NCBI RefSeq assembly: GCF_002797815.1
Contig: NZ_PGFJ01000001.1
Coordinates: 1,736,001 to 1,800,000, forward strand
DNA: 64,000 bases
Reading direction: 5' to 3'
Origin: Mucilaginibacter auburnensis
GTDB lineage: Bacteria > Bacteroidota > Bacteroidia > Sphingobacteriales > Sphingobacteriaceae
Shown: positions 55,536 to 63,179 of the stretch, piece by piece
How the letters are laid out: every line of letters begins with the position of its first letter
Position numbering within the stretch: position 1 is the first letter of the stretch
Notes under the pieces: model-generated
Told to the model about the DNA's origin: nothing
The model's database searches: none
What the model saw: only the letters and a program-made list of their open reading frames with translations
Made by a program: the position numbers and the translations under genes

Positions 55536-56720
55536 TTAATTCGAATAAACGCTCTCTGCTCTATTCCTCAAATTATACCCCGAAGCCATTACTTCCCCAT
55601 AAGCGCCTGCGGTACGTACAGCTATCAGGTCGCCACGGAATGATTCCGGAAGCTCCACATCCTTACGGAAACAATCCGTACTCTCGCAAATAGGCCCAAC
55701 AACGTCATAATGAATAGTATCTTTCAAACCTTCGGACTTTTCGACTTCCGGACTATTAGCTTGCCTGCTGATATTCTCAATTTCGTGATAAGCCTGGTAC
55801 AACATAGGGCGCATTAGCTCGGTCATACCTGCATCTAAAACCAGGAAATTCTTTTTCTGGCCGTTTTTTACGTAGAGTACCCTTGATATTAATGAGGCAC
55901 ATTGTGCAACTAAAGCACGGCCTAATTCAAAATGCACTTCCTGACCCGGTTTTACATTCAGAAAATCTTTAAATACTTTAAAGTAGCCCTCAAAGTTGGC
56001 TACGGTGTTGGTATCAGGATTGTAATAGTCTACACCTAAACCGCCTCCCGCGTTCAAAATTTTAACTTTAAGTCCGCGGTCTTCAAACCACTCCTGCATT
56101 TCATTAATGCGGATGCACAGGCTACGGTAAACTTCCAGATCTGTAATTTGTGAACCGATATGGAAGTGTATGCCCAAAAACTGCAGGTTTTTGCACGCGC
56201 GCAGTGTTTCTACCACATCATTTAACTGCCAGGTATTAATGCCGAATTTATTTTCGTCTAAACCGGTGGTAATGTAGTGGTGGGTGTGCGCGTCAACGTT
56301 GGGGTTGATGCGAATAGCTACACCAGCTGTTTTGTTTTTGGCCTGAGCTAATTCATTAATGATGGTCAGTTCCTGTACAGATTCAACGTTAAAGCAGAAT
56401 ATGTCGGCATCTAAAGCAGCATTGATCTCCCGGTCAGATTTACCCACACCAGCAAATACCACCTTGTCTTTACCAAAGCCATGCTCAATTGCTGCCTGTA
56501 CCTCACCGCCGCTCACACAATCGGCACCAAAACCAAAAGATTGGATCATCTCTAACACCCTGGGGTTAAAGTTGGCCTTCATGGCATAATGTACATGGAA
56601 GTTGTATTTTGATGAAGCTGAGTGGCATGCTGCCAGCGTTTGGCGCAACACTTCCATATTGTAGAAATAAAACGGCGTTTCAATGCCCTGGAAACGCGAA
56701 ACTGTATTTTGGTTGAACAT
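55536..56720 (-). CDS. lysA: Diaminopimelate decarboxylase
   Basis: 394 residues; last step of lysine synthesis, PLP-dependent removal of CO2 from meso-DAP. PLP lysine at 48 in HYAMKAN; AGVGKSD, GGGLGVDYY, LVLDAGMTELMRP, and the active-site CESTDCF. An unusual feature: residues about 322-330 (SPEVEKSEG) are encoded by repeat-element sequence (55731-55755) seen elsewhere only between adk and obgE. The loop just before YDVVGPICE appears to have absorbed it in frame. Upstream on the same strand is lysC, with palindrome G between. Confidence 0.95.
   Translation of the reverse strand: MFNQNTVSRFQGIETPFYFYNMEVLRQTLAACHSASSKYNFHVHYAMKANFNPRVLEMIQSFGFGADCVSGGEVQAAIEHGFGKDKVVFAGVGKSDREINAALDADIFCFNVESVQELTIINELAQAKNKTAGVAIRINPNVDAHTHHYITTGLDENKFGINTWQLNDVVETLRACKNLQFLGIHFHIGSQITDLEVYRSLCIRINEMQEWFEDRGLKVKILNAGGGLGVDYYNPDTNTVANFEGYFKVFKDFLNVKPGQEVHFELGRALVAQCASLISRVLYVKNGQKKNFLVLDAGMTELMRPMLYQAYHEIENISRQANSPEVEKSEGLKDTIHYDVVGPICESTDCFRKDVELPESFRGDLIAVRTAGAYGEVMASGYNLRNRAESVYSN
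55731..55757 (-). repeat. Repeat-element segment inside lysA
   Basis: 25 bases matching 19841-19866 (from palindrome A) with a single missing base. In frame it reads NSPEVEKSE. There is no matching second arm nearby, so only half of an element is present here. Confidence 0.75.
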
Positions 56721-56724
56721 TTTT

Positions 56725-56820
56725 CCCCCTCTAAATCTCCCCCTAAAGGGTGAGACTTTTGTTGATTGTGTTTCTTATTAATTTATAAAGCCCTCCCTTT
56801 CAGGGGAGGGTTGGGTGGGG
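56725..56820. repeat. Word-repeat palindrome G (lysC-lysA spacer)
   Basis: Left arm CCCCCTCTAAATCTCCCCCT and right arm CTTTCAGGGGAGGGTTGGGT are imperfect inverted copies. The element begins on the base next to the lysC stop and ends 4 bases before the lysA ATG. Read on the lysA strand, its end gives AGAGGGGGAAAAATG, a purine-rich stretch that is the only Shine-Dalgarno-like sequence I noticed near a start in the window. Confidence 0.8.
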
Positions 56821-58131
56821 CTAAAACAGTCTGCTATGCAAACTTCTCAAAGCTTCCACTTTATCTTCGGTTTTTATCAATACCGAAAGGTTATGGTCAC
56901 TGCCGCCGTAGCTGATCATACGTAATGGTAAATGCTTTAAAGCTTCCAACACACGCGAACCAAAGCCATGCTTATCGGCAGCAAAATCGCCAACCACACA
57001 AATAATGGTTTGTTCGGTATCAATTTCTACATTGCCAAAAGCCTCTAACTCTGCCAAGATCTCTTTCAGGTAAGTTGTGTCGTCTATACTCAATGATACG
57101 GCCACTTCCGAAGTGGTGATCATATCAATAGACGTTCTGTATCGTTCAAAAACTTCAAACACACGGCGTAAAAAGCCGTAAGCCAGCAACATGCGGCTCG
57201 ATACAATTTTTATAGCGGTAATACCGTCTTTAGCGGCAATAGATTTTATTTTATTCTTTTCGCTATCATTAGTGATCAGGGTGCCTTGCGCTTTCGGCTC
57301 CATGGTGTTAAGCAGTCGTACCGGTATTTTGTACTTCTGCGCCGGGAACACGCTTTGCGGATGCAATATTTTAGCGCCGAAGTAAGCCAGTTCGGCAGCC
57401 TCATCAAATGAAAGTTGGGCGATAGGAGCGGTGCCTTTAACAATCCGCGGATCATTATTGTGCATGCCATCAATATCTGTCCATATCTGTATTTCTTCAC
57501 TGCGGATGCCTGCACCAATCAGTGATGCCGTATAATCGCTTCCGCCACGGCGCAGATTGTCAATCTCGCCAAATGCATTGCGGCAAATGTAACCCTGGGT
57601 AATAAATATTTTATTATCAGGATATTGTTCTAAAAGTGGCGTAAGGTGCGAAGTAATGTAGTCAACCACAGGTTCATTGTCCTCGTCTGTCTTCATAAAA
57701 TCAAGCGCGGGCAACAATACTGAAGGAACGCCAATTTCTTTTAGATAAACATGGTATAATGTGGTTGAAAGTAACTCGCCTTGTGCCAGAATGATCTTCT
57801 CTTCAATAGTAGTGAAAAGGTCATTAGCCAGACTGCTCAGTAACGAAAAGTGATAATCTATTACTTCCTTACCTTGTCTTAAAAACTCGGGTTGGGCAAA
57901 AAGTTCTTTAATAAAAACCTCGTACTTTTCCTTTAAGATGCTGATTAATTGAGCCGCCTTTGCCTTATCACTGCTTTGATAAGCTTGTGCTATTTCTACC
58001 AAACTGTTGGTTGTACCCGATACTGCCGATAGTACAACTATCTGCCTTTCGGAAGCATCAATAATATCCAACAGTTTCTTCATCCGCTCGGGACTGCCTA
58101 CTGATGTTCCGCCAAATTTTAAAACTTTCAT
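56821..58131 (-). CDS. lysC: Aspartate kinase
   Basis: 436 residues; phosphorylates aspartate, entry to lysine, threonine and methionine synthesis. MKVLKFGGTSVGSPERM nucleotide-binding start, LRRGGSDYTASLIG catalytic part, IWTDIDGMHNNDP, and two ACT-like regulatory repeats from about residue 300 (ISMLA-type TTSEVAVSLSIDD, ICVVGDFAADKHG). Class with lysine feedback is likely but not provable here. No homoserine dehydrogenase is fused. lysA follows on the same strand with palindrome G between. Confidence 0.95.
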   Translation of the reverse strand: MKVLKFGGTSVGSPERMKKLLDIIDASERQIVVLSAVSGTTNSLVEIAQAYQSSDKAKAAQLISILKEKYEVFIKELFAQPEFLRQGKEVIDYHFSLLSSLANDLFTTIEEKIILAQGELLSTTLYHVYLKEIGVPSVLLPALDFMKTDEDNEPVVDYITSHLTPLLEQYPDNKIFITQGYICRNAFGEIDNLRRGGSDYTASLIGAGIRSEEIQIWTDIDGMHNNDPRIVKGTAPIAQLSFDEAAELAYFGAKILHPQSVFPAQKYKIPVRLLNTMEPKAQGTLITNDSEKNKIKSIAAKDGITAIKIVSSRMLLAYGFLRRVFEVFERYRTSIDMITTSEVAVSLSIDDTTYLKEILAELEAFGNVEIDTEQTIICVVGDFAADKHGFGSRVLEALKHLPLRMISYGGSDHNLSVLIKTEDKVEALRSLHSRLF

Positions 58132-58384
58132 TTTGTGTTTTATAGTCAGCGCACCGCTTAATTTAACCGGCTAAAGTGCTAAACGGTACGTGTTTTAGAG
58201 GCGCTAAAAATAGGGTTTTAAAAAGATTTAATTGTTAATGCACACAATAAAATTACTATCTCTATCTGATGGTAGTTATAGTATCTCCTAATTACCTGCC
58301 ATGTTATGATTATCATATCAGTTAAGCAGTTATTCAAAATAAAATTGCTTAAAACGACGTAAATACTGACGTATAAGTGAGTTT

Positions 58385-58509
58385 TGCTAAAAATATGGCA
58401 AACAGAATTGTGTAGCCCAATTTTAATTTCGAGATTTACAGTAGGTTATTTTAATAGGGGTATTAAATAGCTAACCAGAGTCACCTGCTTATGCAGGTGG
58501 CTTTTTTTG
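58385..58509 (+). ncRNA. Candidate small RNA with three hairpins and a terminator
   Basis: No plus-strand gene is present here, yet a strong plus-strand terminator ends the segment. Upstream of it are AATTG-loop-CAATT (58406-58422) and a longer hairpin GGTTA/TAACC plus TTTAATA/TATTAAA closing on GGGG (58444-58476). A GAGTTTTG box at about 58379-58386 is one off TAnnTTTG. This could be an unannotated small RNA; homology to a known family is not claimed. Confidence 0.35.
58479..58509 (+). terminator. Orphan plus-strand terminator
   Basis: A 10-bp stem with one G-T pair (AGTCACCTGC / GCAGGTGGCT), TTAT loop, then a run of seven T on the plus strand. On the minus strand there is no T-run. The flanking genes both lie on the minus strand. 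Confidence 0.8.
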
Positions 58510-58553
58510 TTGCCATTAAATTTTCCAGATCTATCAGGTGTTGACACTTTTAG

Positions 58554-59546
58554 TTAAAGCAATCCATTTTCCTTAAATACCATCTGCAGAATTTCTTTTG
58601 TGGTATCGGGGTAATCTACTTTAATAACCTCTCCATTGTTTATCCAGTTCAGTATGGTCTCGTGGTGTTTTGATTTCAGGCTTTTTATAACAGGTACGCC
58701 CATGTCTTTCAAAGCGGCAGCGTTCAATTGCTGTTCGTACTGGTTTTTCATGGGGATAACCAGTAATTTCTTTTTCATGAACAAAGCCTCGGCAGGGGTT
58801 TCAAAGCCGGCACCGCAAAGCACACCTTCGCTTTCGGCCATGCTTTTTATAAATGCTTTGTTGTTAATGGGCTGAATAAAGATATTATTGTATTGTTTCG
58901 GCTTACTGTTGTGTTTTGAAAAAACGTCCCAGTGCACGTCCGGAAACTCGGCCAGGCGTTTGATAAGGCGTTTGTCATCATAGGCAGGCAAGTAAACCGT
59001 GTAGTGGCCTTTGTTGCTTACACGTTGCTCGCGCACCTGCTGACGAATAACCGGTGTAAAAGTTTTCTTGTCGTATTTTTTAAAGTGAAAGCCATATTGG
59101 GCGGTTACCGGCGCGTAGTTCTTCAACACCAGTTTTCCTACCATGTCAGACTCCTCAGGCTTTGGCGTATGCTCATTTAACACTGCTGCCTGATGGCTCA
59201 ACCCAATGCAGGGTTTATCATTTAGGTAACATGCCCATGCAGAAACGGGTTCAAAGTCGTTAACAACAATGTCGTATTTATCAATGGGTAGTTCTTTTAT
59301 CTCTTTAAGGAATTTACGGAAACGCGATTTTAAGAATGATTTCCAAATATCAACGCCCCCGGATTTCCCAAAAATGAAACCGAAGCCGTTAAGTTTGTAT
59401 TTGATGGGGAAGGGTAGGTTAAGGTCGCCCTGATTGCCGCTCACCAGCACATCAACATCGCCCATTTGCTGCAGCAGCGGCACAATATCCATTGAACGGC
59501 TTAGGTGGCCGTTACCCGTGCCTTGTATAGCGTAAAGTATCTTCAT
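58554..59546 (-). CDS. Glycosyltransferase-family protein (MurG-like fold)
   Basis: 330 residues. GTG..-like loop QGTGNGHLSRSMDIVPLL at the N-terminus and the nucleotide-sugar site GAGFETPAEALFMKKKLLVIPMKNQYEQQLNA near 245-275 place it in the GT-B family of glycosyltransferase-related proteins. No membrane segment; substrate unknown. It may make a sugar-modified lipid or polymer. Monocistronic; a hairpin lies upstream. Confidence 0.85.
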   Translation of the reverse strand: MKILYAIQGTGNGHLSRSMDIVPLLQQMGDVDVLVSGNQGDLNLPFPIKYKLNGFGFIFGKSGGVDIWKSFLKSRFRKFLKEIKELPIDKYDIVVNDFEPVSAWACYLNDKPCIGLSHQAAVLNEHTPKPEESDMVGKLVLKNYAPVTAQYGFHFKKYDKKTFTPVIRQQVREQRVSNKGHYTVYLPAYDDKRLIKRLAEFPDVHWDVFSKHNSKPKQYNNIFIQPINNKAFIKSMAESEGVLCGAGFETPAEALFMKKKLLVIPMKNQYEQQLNAAALKDMGVPVIKSLKSKHHETILNWINNGEVIKVDYPDTTKEILQMVFKENGLL

Positions 59547-59575
59547 TAAGTGTGTTTAATTAAAGAGCATTAACA

Positions 59576-59607
59576 TATAAAGAGAGCAATTTGTTGCTCT
59601 CTTTATA
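59576..59607. terminator. Hairpin between metallophosphoesterase and glycosyltransferase genes
   Basis: A 14-bp perfect stem (TATAAAGAGAGCAA and its complement) with a 4-base loop. It is 135 bases past the metallophosphoesterase stop and 30 bases before the glycosyltransferase start (minus strand), so it probably separates their transcripts. Confidence 0.6.
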
Positions 59608-59742
59608 ATTAACTGATCTTATTATTTAAATGAAAAAAGAACGGTGGTTTAGCGCCTCATTTAATTAATGCTGCAAAGCTATACGCACAGTATTAAACGC
59701 GTGTTAAGTTATTGTTAGATGTTAAGTACAGAAAAACCAGGC

Positions 59743-60999
59743 TTAAGCTGTTTTCTTTTTGAGCGTAATAACGGTTATTTCCGGCCAGATGCCTAACCGG
59801 CCAGAGAAGGCAAGGAAGCCGAAACCACGATTAACGTACAGGTAACGGTTTTTTTGATGGATCAAACCGGCCCAGTTAAGGTAACGGTATTGAACCGGGC
59901 TCCAACGTATACCGGCAACCTCAACACCAAACTGAGCGCCGTGCGTATGGCCGGATAAAGTTAAATGAATATCAACCGGATACTTACGTACCTGCTCTTC
60001 CCAGTGGGTTGGGTCGTGAGATAGCAATATTTTGAAAGCGTCTTTGTCTACGCCACGCATTGCTTTGTTCAGGTCGCCTATTTGCACAAAACCACGTCCC
60101 CAGTTTTGAATACCTACCAATGTTATTTTTTGACCATTTTTTTCCAGTTCGATGTGCTCATCTAAAAGCAAACGGAAGCCGATTTCTTTATGGTGACGTT
60201 TGAGTTTATCCAGATTATCAGCTTTTTCCTTTTCGCTGCCCCACTGAACATAATCACCGTAATCATGATTGCCTAAAATGGAATATTGCCCGTAAGGTGA
60301 ACGCAGTTTGCTGAAGTTGTCTATGTACTGCTCTATCTCGTCGGAATGGTTATTAACCAGATCGCCGGTAAATACAAACAGATCGCTTTTCTGGGCCTGC
60401 GCAAGGTCAATACCTTTTTGCATAGCGGCCTCATTATCAAAACTTCCTGAGTGAATATCTGATAGCTGCGTAATGGTAAAGCCATCAAACGCTTCGGGCA
60501 ATTCATCAAAGTAAATGGTTTTGCGGTGCACCCGGTAATCGTACTTGCCCCTTACAATGGCATACAAAAATCCGAAGAAAGGAAACGCGGCTATTAGAAC
60601 GGCCAATTCGCTGATGAATTTTCTACGGCCGGGAAAGTGTGCTGTTCCTTTTGGTTGAGTAGCCAAATTATAAACGCCCACAAAAACACCACCCAGATCG
60701 CCCAGGCCAAGTATAATGGCAAAAACCAGCTTAGTTACTAAAAAACCCAAAAACAGGCTTAACATCCACTCATTAAAATGGTTCATGCCCGCACGGCCAC
60801 GCATGGTGCCAAAACTTATTAAAAAAATAATGGTCACTGCTACAGATAGGAGCGGGAATCCGTAAGTAAGCACCGCCCGTGCAATTTGCGATTTCCAGTC
60901 TGCAGTTAAAGTTTTTAGTCCGGAGAATACGTACCAGTCTAAAAGGAAACTAATTAATGCAACTATTAAAAAAATGGGAAGGAAATTGCCTCTGCGCAT
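59743..60999 (-). CDS. Membrane metallophosphoesterase (YaeI-like)
   Basis: 418 residues. Four N-terminal membrane helices (FLPIFLIVALISFLLDWYVF and others to about 150) precede a calcineurin-like phosphoesterase: TQLSDIHSGSF, FTGDLVNNH, ILGNHDYGDY, LLSHDPTHW, LSGHTHGAQFG (all metal ligands present). The cytoplasmic or periplasmic side is not certain. Homologues cleave lipid phosphates or phosphodiesters. A small lipoprotein gene lies directly upstream on the same strand. Confidence 0.9.
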   Translation of the reverse strand: MRRGNFLPIFLIVALISFLLDWYVFSGLKTLTADWKSQIARAVLTYGFPLLSVAVTIIFLISFGTMRGRAGMNHFNEWMLSLFLGFLVTKLVFAIILGLGDLGGVFVGVYNLATQPKGTAHFPGRRKFISELAVLIAAFPFFGFLYAIVRGKYDYRVHRKTIYFDELPEAFDGFTITQLSDIHSGSFDNEAAMQKGIDLAQAQKSDLFVFTGDLVNNHSDEIEQYIDNFSKLRSPYGQYSILGNHDYGDYVQWGSEKEKADNLDKLKRHHKEIGFRLLLDEHIELEKNGQKITLVGIQNWGRGFVQIGDLNKAMRGVDKDAFKILLSHDPTHWEEQVRKYPVDIHLTLSGHTHGAQFGVEVAGIRWSPVQYRYLNWAGLIHQKNRYLYVNRGFGFLAFSGRLGIWPEITVITLKKKTA

Positions 61000-61093
61000 G
61001 CGTGTTAGAAAACTTTAAGCCGCAATTTAAAAAAGCAAAGCTAATTTGGATGTAAAATTTATGCTTTGCCTGGAATAAGGCTTTCCGCAATTA

Positions 61094-61270
61094 TTAATAA
61101 TACCTGGGATGCTCGTAACGCAGGCCGCGGTTTTCGTCGTAATTTTTGTGATAACGATCATTGCTGTAGCTGTGGTTGTGCCTTACATGACGATGCACCA
61201 TGCAGCCTGAACTACTAACTGTAATAATTAAACCGGTAACAGCAATTAAATTAATGATTGATTTTTTCAT
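61094..61270 (-). CDS. Small His/Tyr-rich lipoprotein
   Basis: 58 residues, ATG at 61270 and TAA at 61094. MKKSIINLIAVTGLIITVSS followed by SGC (Cys23 lipobox), then MVHRHVRHNHSYSNDRYHKN and a Tyr/Arg/His-rich tail ending in PRYY. Six His and seven Tyr in a 35-residue mature chain suggest metal binding or envelope adsorption. No family recognised. Same strand as the metallophosphoesterase, 94 bases upstream of it. Confidence 0.75.
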   Translation of the reverse strand: MKKSIINLIAVTGLIITVSSSGCMVHRHVRHNHSYSNDRYHKNYDENRGLRYEHPRYY

Positions 61271-61347
61271 GATACATACCCTTCCACTTCAAATACGCTA
61301 TTATTTAAACTGAAAAGAAATGCTAAGGTTTAATTGCAGCAAAGTTT

Positions 61348-61983
61348 TTAATGTTTGGCCACCAACCTGCTGATCAAAATTAAAACTGCGTTAAGTATAA
61401 TGAAACCTATCAACAAAAAGCCGCAGTTAACCATCACTTTATCAAACCCTAAAGTGCTAACTTCTAAAAAGTTGTAAGGGTAGTAGCTTGTAAATGCCCC
61501 TCGTATTAAAACATATATTGTGTAAAATAGGGGATATACCAGCCACAACAGCACATTGATCCACTTGATGCGCGTTTTTTTGACGAGAAACAACCAGAAA
61601 AGCACAAATGCAATCGGACTCAAAATATGAAAAATATCGCTTGTAGTTTTAAAAAGACCCACAGGGTGGAACTGGGTGCGGAGCATAAAATGATAAACCA
61701 AACCAACAATAATAATATAAGCAGCCATTGCTCCAATTACATGTGGAGCAGCAAAGAACCTGCCCAATTTTGATTGAGGCTTTAAAACAAGAAGGCTTAA
61801 CAATAGCGCCAGCAGGAGATTGGTTTGAATGGTGAAGTAGCTCAACAGTTGAACTATGGCTCCGCCTAACGTGCGGCCTTTTTCCAGATAATCAGGAATA
61901 GAAATGTAAAACTGCAATATAATGCCTATCCATATGATCAAGGCTAATAGAGCTGCATAGGCAAGCTGGACTTTGCTTTTCAT
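61348..61983 (-). CDS. Pr6Pr family membrane protein
   Basis: 211 residues with six membrane helices in the Pr6Pr order (LLALIIWIGIILQFYISI, SYFTIQTNLLLALLLSLLVL, MAAYIIIVGLVYHFML, SPIAFVLFWLFLV, LLWLVYPLFYTIYVLI, NCGFLLIGFIILNAVLILI). RTQFHPVG and SYYPYNFLEV are conserved loops. Function unknown. ATGA overlap with the upstream MmcQ/YjbR gene shows coupling. Confidence 0.9.
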   Translation of the reverse strand: MKSKVQLAYAALLALIIWIGIILQFYISIPDYLEKGRTLGGAIVQLLSYFTIQTNLLLALLLSLLVLKPQSKLGRFFAAPHVIGAMAAYIIIVGLVYHFMLRTQFHPVGLFKTTSDIFHILSPIAFVLFWLFLVKKTRIKWINVLLWLVYPLFYTIYVLIRGAFTSYYPYNFLEVSTLGFDKVMVNCGFLLIGFIILNAVLILISRLVAKH

Positions 61984-62312
61984 TTTTTCTTGCCGGTACG
62001 TTTTTGTGAAGTGGCTTGCCAGGCGGTGGTTAGGGCATCTTCCAGCATGTCTTGTCTTACGTTAGTCAAATCAAAAAAGGTACATCCCTGTAAGCCCCAC
62101 TTGTTTGGAACCGGATAGATCACTGTAGGGTCAAATGCTGAAAATACCGATTGGTCTATTAGCGAAAGCTTGACCATGGCACGTTGCTCGGGTACCCAAA
62201 GTGTAGCAAATGTACGTTTATTAGCGCGGAAAGCCGGTTTGCCAAAATGGTCGTATTCCTCCGTGCCGGGCAGTGAAAGCGCGAATGCTCTAACAGCTTC
62301 TATTTCGACCAT
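61980..62312 (-). CDS. MmcQ/YjbR family protein
   Basis: 110 residues: FALSLPGTEEYDHFGKPAFRANKRTFATLW, then MVKLSLIDQS and WGLQGCTFFDLTNV, the CyaY-like MmcQ/YjbR fold. The family is annotated as DNA-binding although function is largely unproven. ATGA overlap with Pr6Pr downstream. Confidence 0.9.
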   Translation of the reverse strand: MVEIEAVRAFALSLPGTEEYDHFGKPAFRANKRTFATLWVPEQRAMVKLSLIDQSVFSAFDPTVIYPVPNKWGLQGCTFFDLTNVRQDMLEDALTTAWQATSQKRTGKKK

Positions 62313-62360
62313 GTAGCTAATTAATTTTGAATTAAAGATAACCTATCAAAGTGAATAAAA

Positions 62361-62393
62361 GCAAACGGCCCTCAAATTTTGAGGGCCGTTTGC
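62361..62393 (-). terminator. Terminator after the Val/Arg/His-rich secreted gene
   Basis: A 33-base palindrome with 16-bp arms (GCAAACGGCCCTCAAA and complement). It lies between the Val/Arg/His-rich gene (stop at 62415) and the MmcQ/YjbR gene, both on the minus strand. Confidence 0.7.
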
Positions 62394-62414
62394 CATTCTG
62401 TTCTTTGTTGTACA

Positions 62415-62711
62415 TTATCTTCTGTAGGCAACATAGCAAGGTTGGTTAACATAGTAACGGTTGCCATGACGGTAGTGAACTACCTGACGATACCTTGCCG
62501 GACCGCGGTGTACAATAACCGGGCGATGGCGTACAACCACGGGGCGTTCGTATACAACAGGGGCGCGGTGTACAACTACCGGTCTGTTTACTACAACCAC
62601 CTGGCGTGGCGGCGGTGTACCTATATGAATGCCTACGCTAACCTGCGCGTTGGCAGCCTGAAATCCTAACACTAATGCTATTGTTGCTATGGCTAATTTT
62701 AAAGTTTTCAT
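62415..62711 (-). CDS. Secreted Val/Arg/His repeat protein
   Basis: 98 residues from the ATG at 62711 (MKTLKLAIATIALVLGFQAA signal). The mature part is almost only VVVxRP units: RQVVVVNRPVVVHRAPVVYE, RPVVVRHRPVIVHRG, then YRHGNRYY. Strongly basic and exported. No family recognised; similar low-complexity secreted proteins are common in Sphingobacteriaceae. Possibly surface or metal binding. Confidence 0.75.
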   Translation of the reverse strand: MKTLKLAIATIALVLGFQAANAQVSVGIHIGTPPPRQVVVVNRPVVVHRAPVVYERPVVVRHRPVIVHRGPARYRQVVHYRHGNRYYVNQPCYVAYRR

Positions 62712-62876
62712 TGTAGTATGTGTTAAAAATATAAACTGTTGTTGTTTGTATTGATATGACAAACACAGCTATGCAGGGTTTAACAAATACTTTGCATAAT
62801 GTTGTAAAAAGCTGTAAAACAACTTATTAAAATGGCTTGTAGTTGATAATATGACGATAAAACAAAACAACTTGTT

Positions 62877-63167
62877 CTATTCATACGCCGTTAACCTGTT
62901 TCTAAGCAGGCGCATCTCTTCCTGAACAGCTTCCAGGCGCTGCAACAGGTGGGTTATTGCTTCTATGCCTGCAGTGTTAATTTCCAGCTCATTGTGCAGG
63001 CGTATCAACCGTTCCAGTTTCTGCAATTCATGTTCAGGAATGTAGTGCTCCTGATCTATTATGGTGATCTCAATTAACCCTGCATCTTTCAACTCTGCAA
63101 TAAATGTATCTTCTACCTCGTGGTAAATGCAAAATTGTTTGGCAGCTATTAAACTCTCTGTTCTCAT
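62877..63167 (-). CDS. cbpM: Chaperone modulator CbpM
   Basis: 96 residues, a MerR-like helix-turn-helix fold (LIAAKQFCIYHEVEDTFIAE, LKDAGLIEITIIDQEHYIP, LEIN..EAITHLLQRLEAVQEEM). CbpM inhibits the DnaJ homologue CbpA. The gene lies 12 bases after the CbpA-type gene, on the same strand, as expected for that pair. Confidence 0.9.
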   Translation of the reverse strand: MRTESLIAAKQFCIYHEVEDTFIAELKDAGLIEITIIDQEHYIPEHELQKLERLIRLHNELEINTAGIEAITHLLQRLEAVQEEMRLLRNRLTAYE

Positions 63168-63179
63168 AATAGTTACGTT

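Larger units (their letters stand above)
58132..58553. other. 422-base spacer upstream of lysC
   Basis: The left third must hold the lysC promoter; a TATTTTTA box (one off TAnnTTTG, minus strand, near 58206-58213) is a candidate. I see no lysine riboswitch. The right third holds the plus-strand structured segment and terminator described next. Confidence 0.4.

Noticed and set aside
58132..58553. A lysine riboswitch before lysC
   Set aside because: No recognisable lysine-box pairing; the only strong structure points away from lysC on the other strand.
62379..62669. A Tyr/Asn-rich frame antisense to the VVVxRP gene
   Set aside because: It mirrors the repetitive codons of the real gene and lacks a signal peptide or start context.
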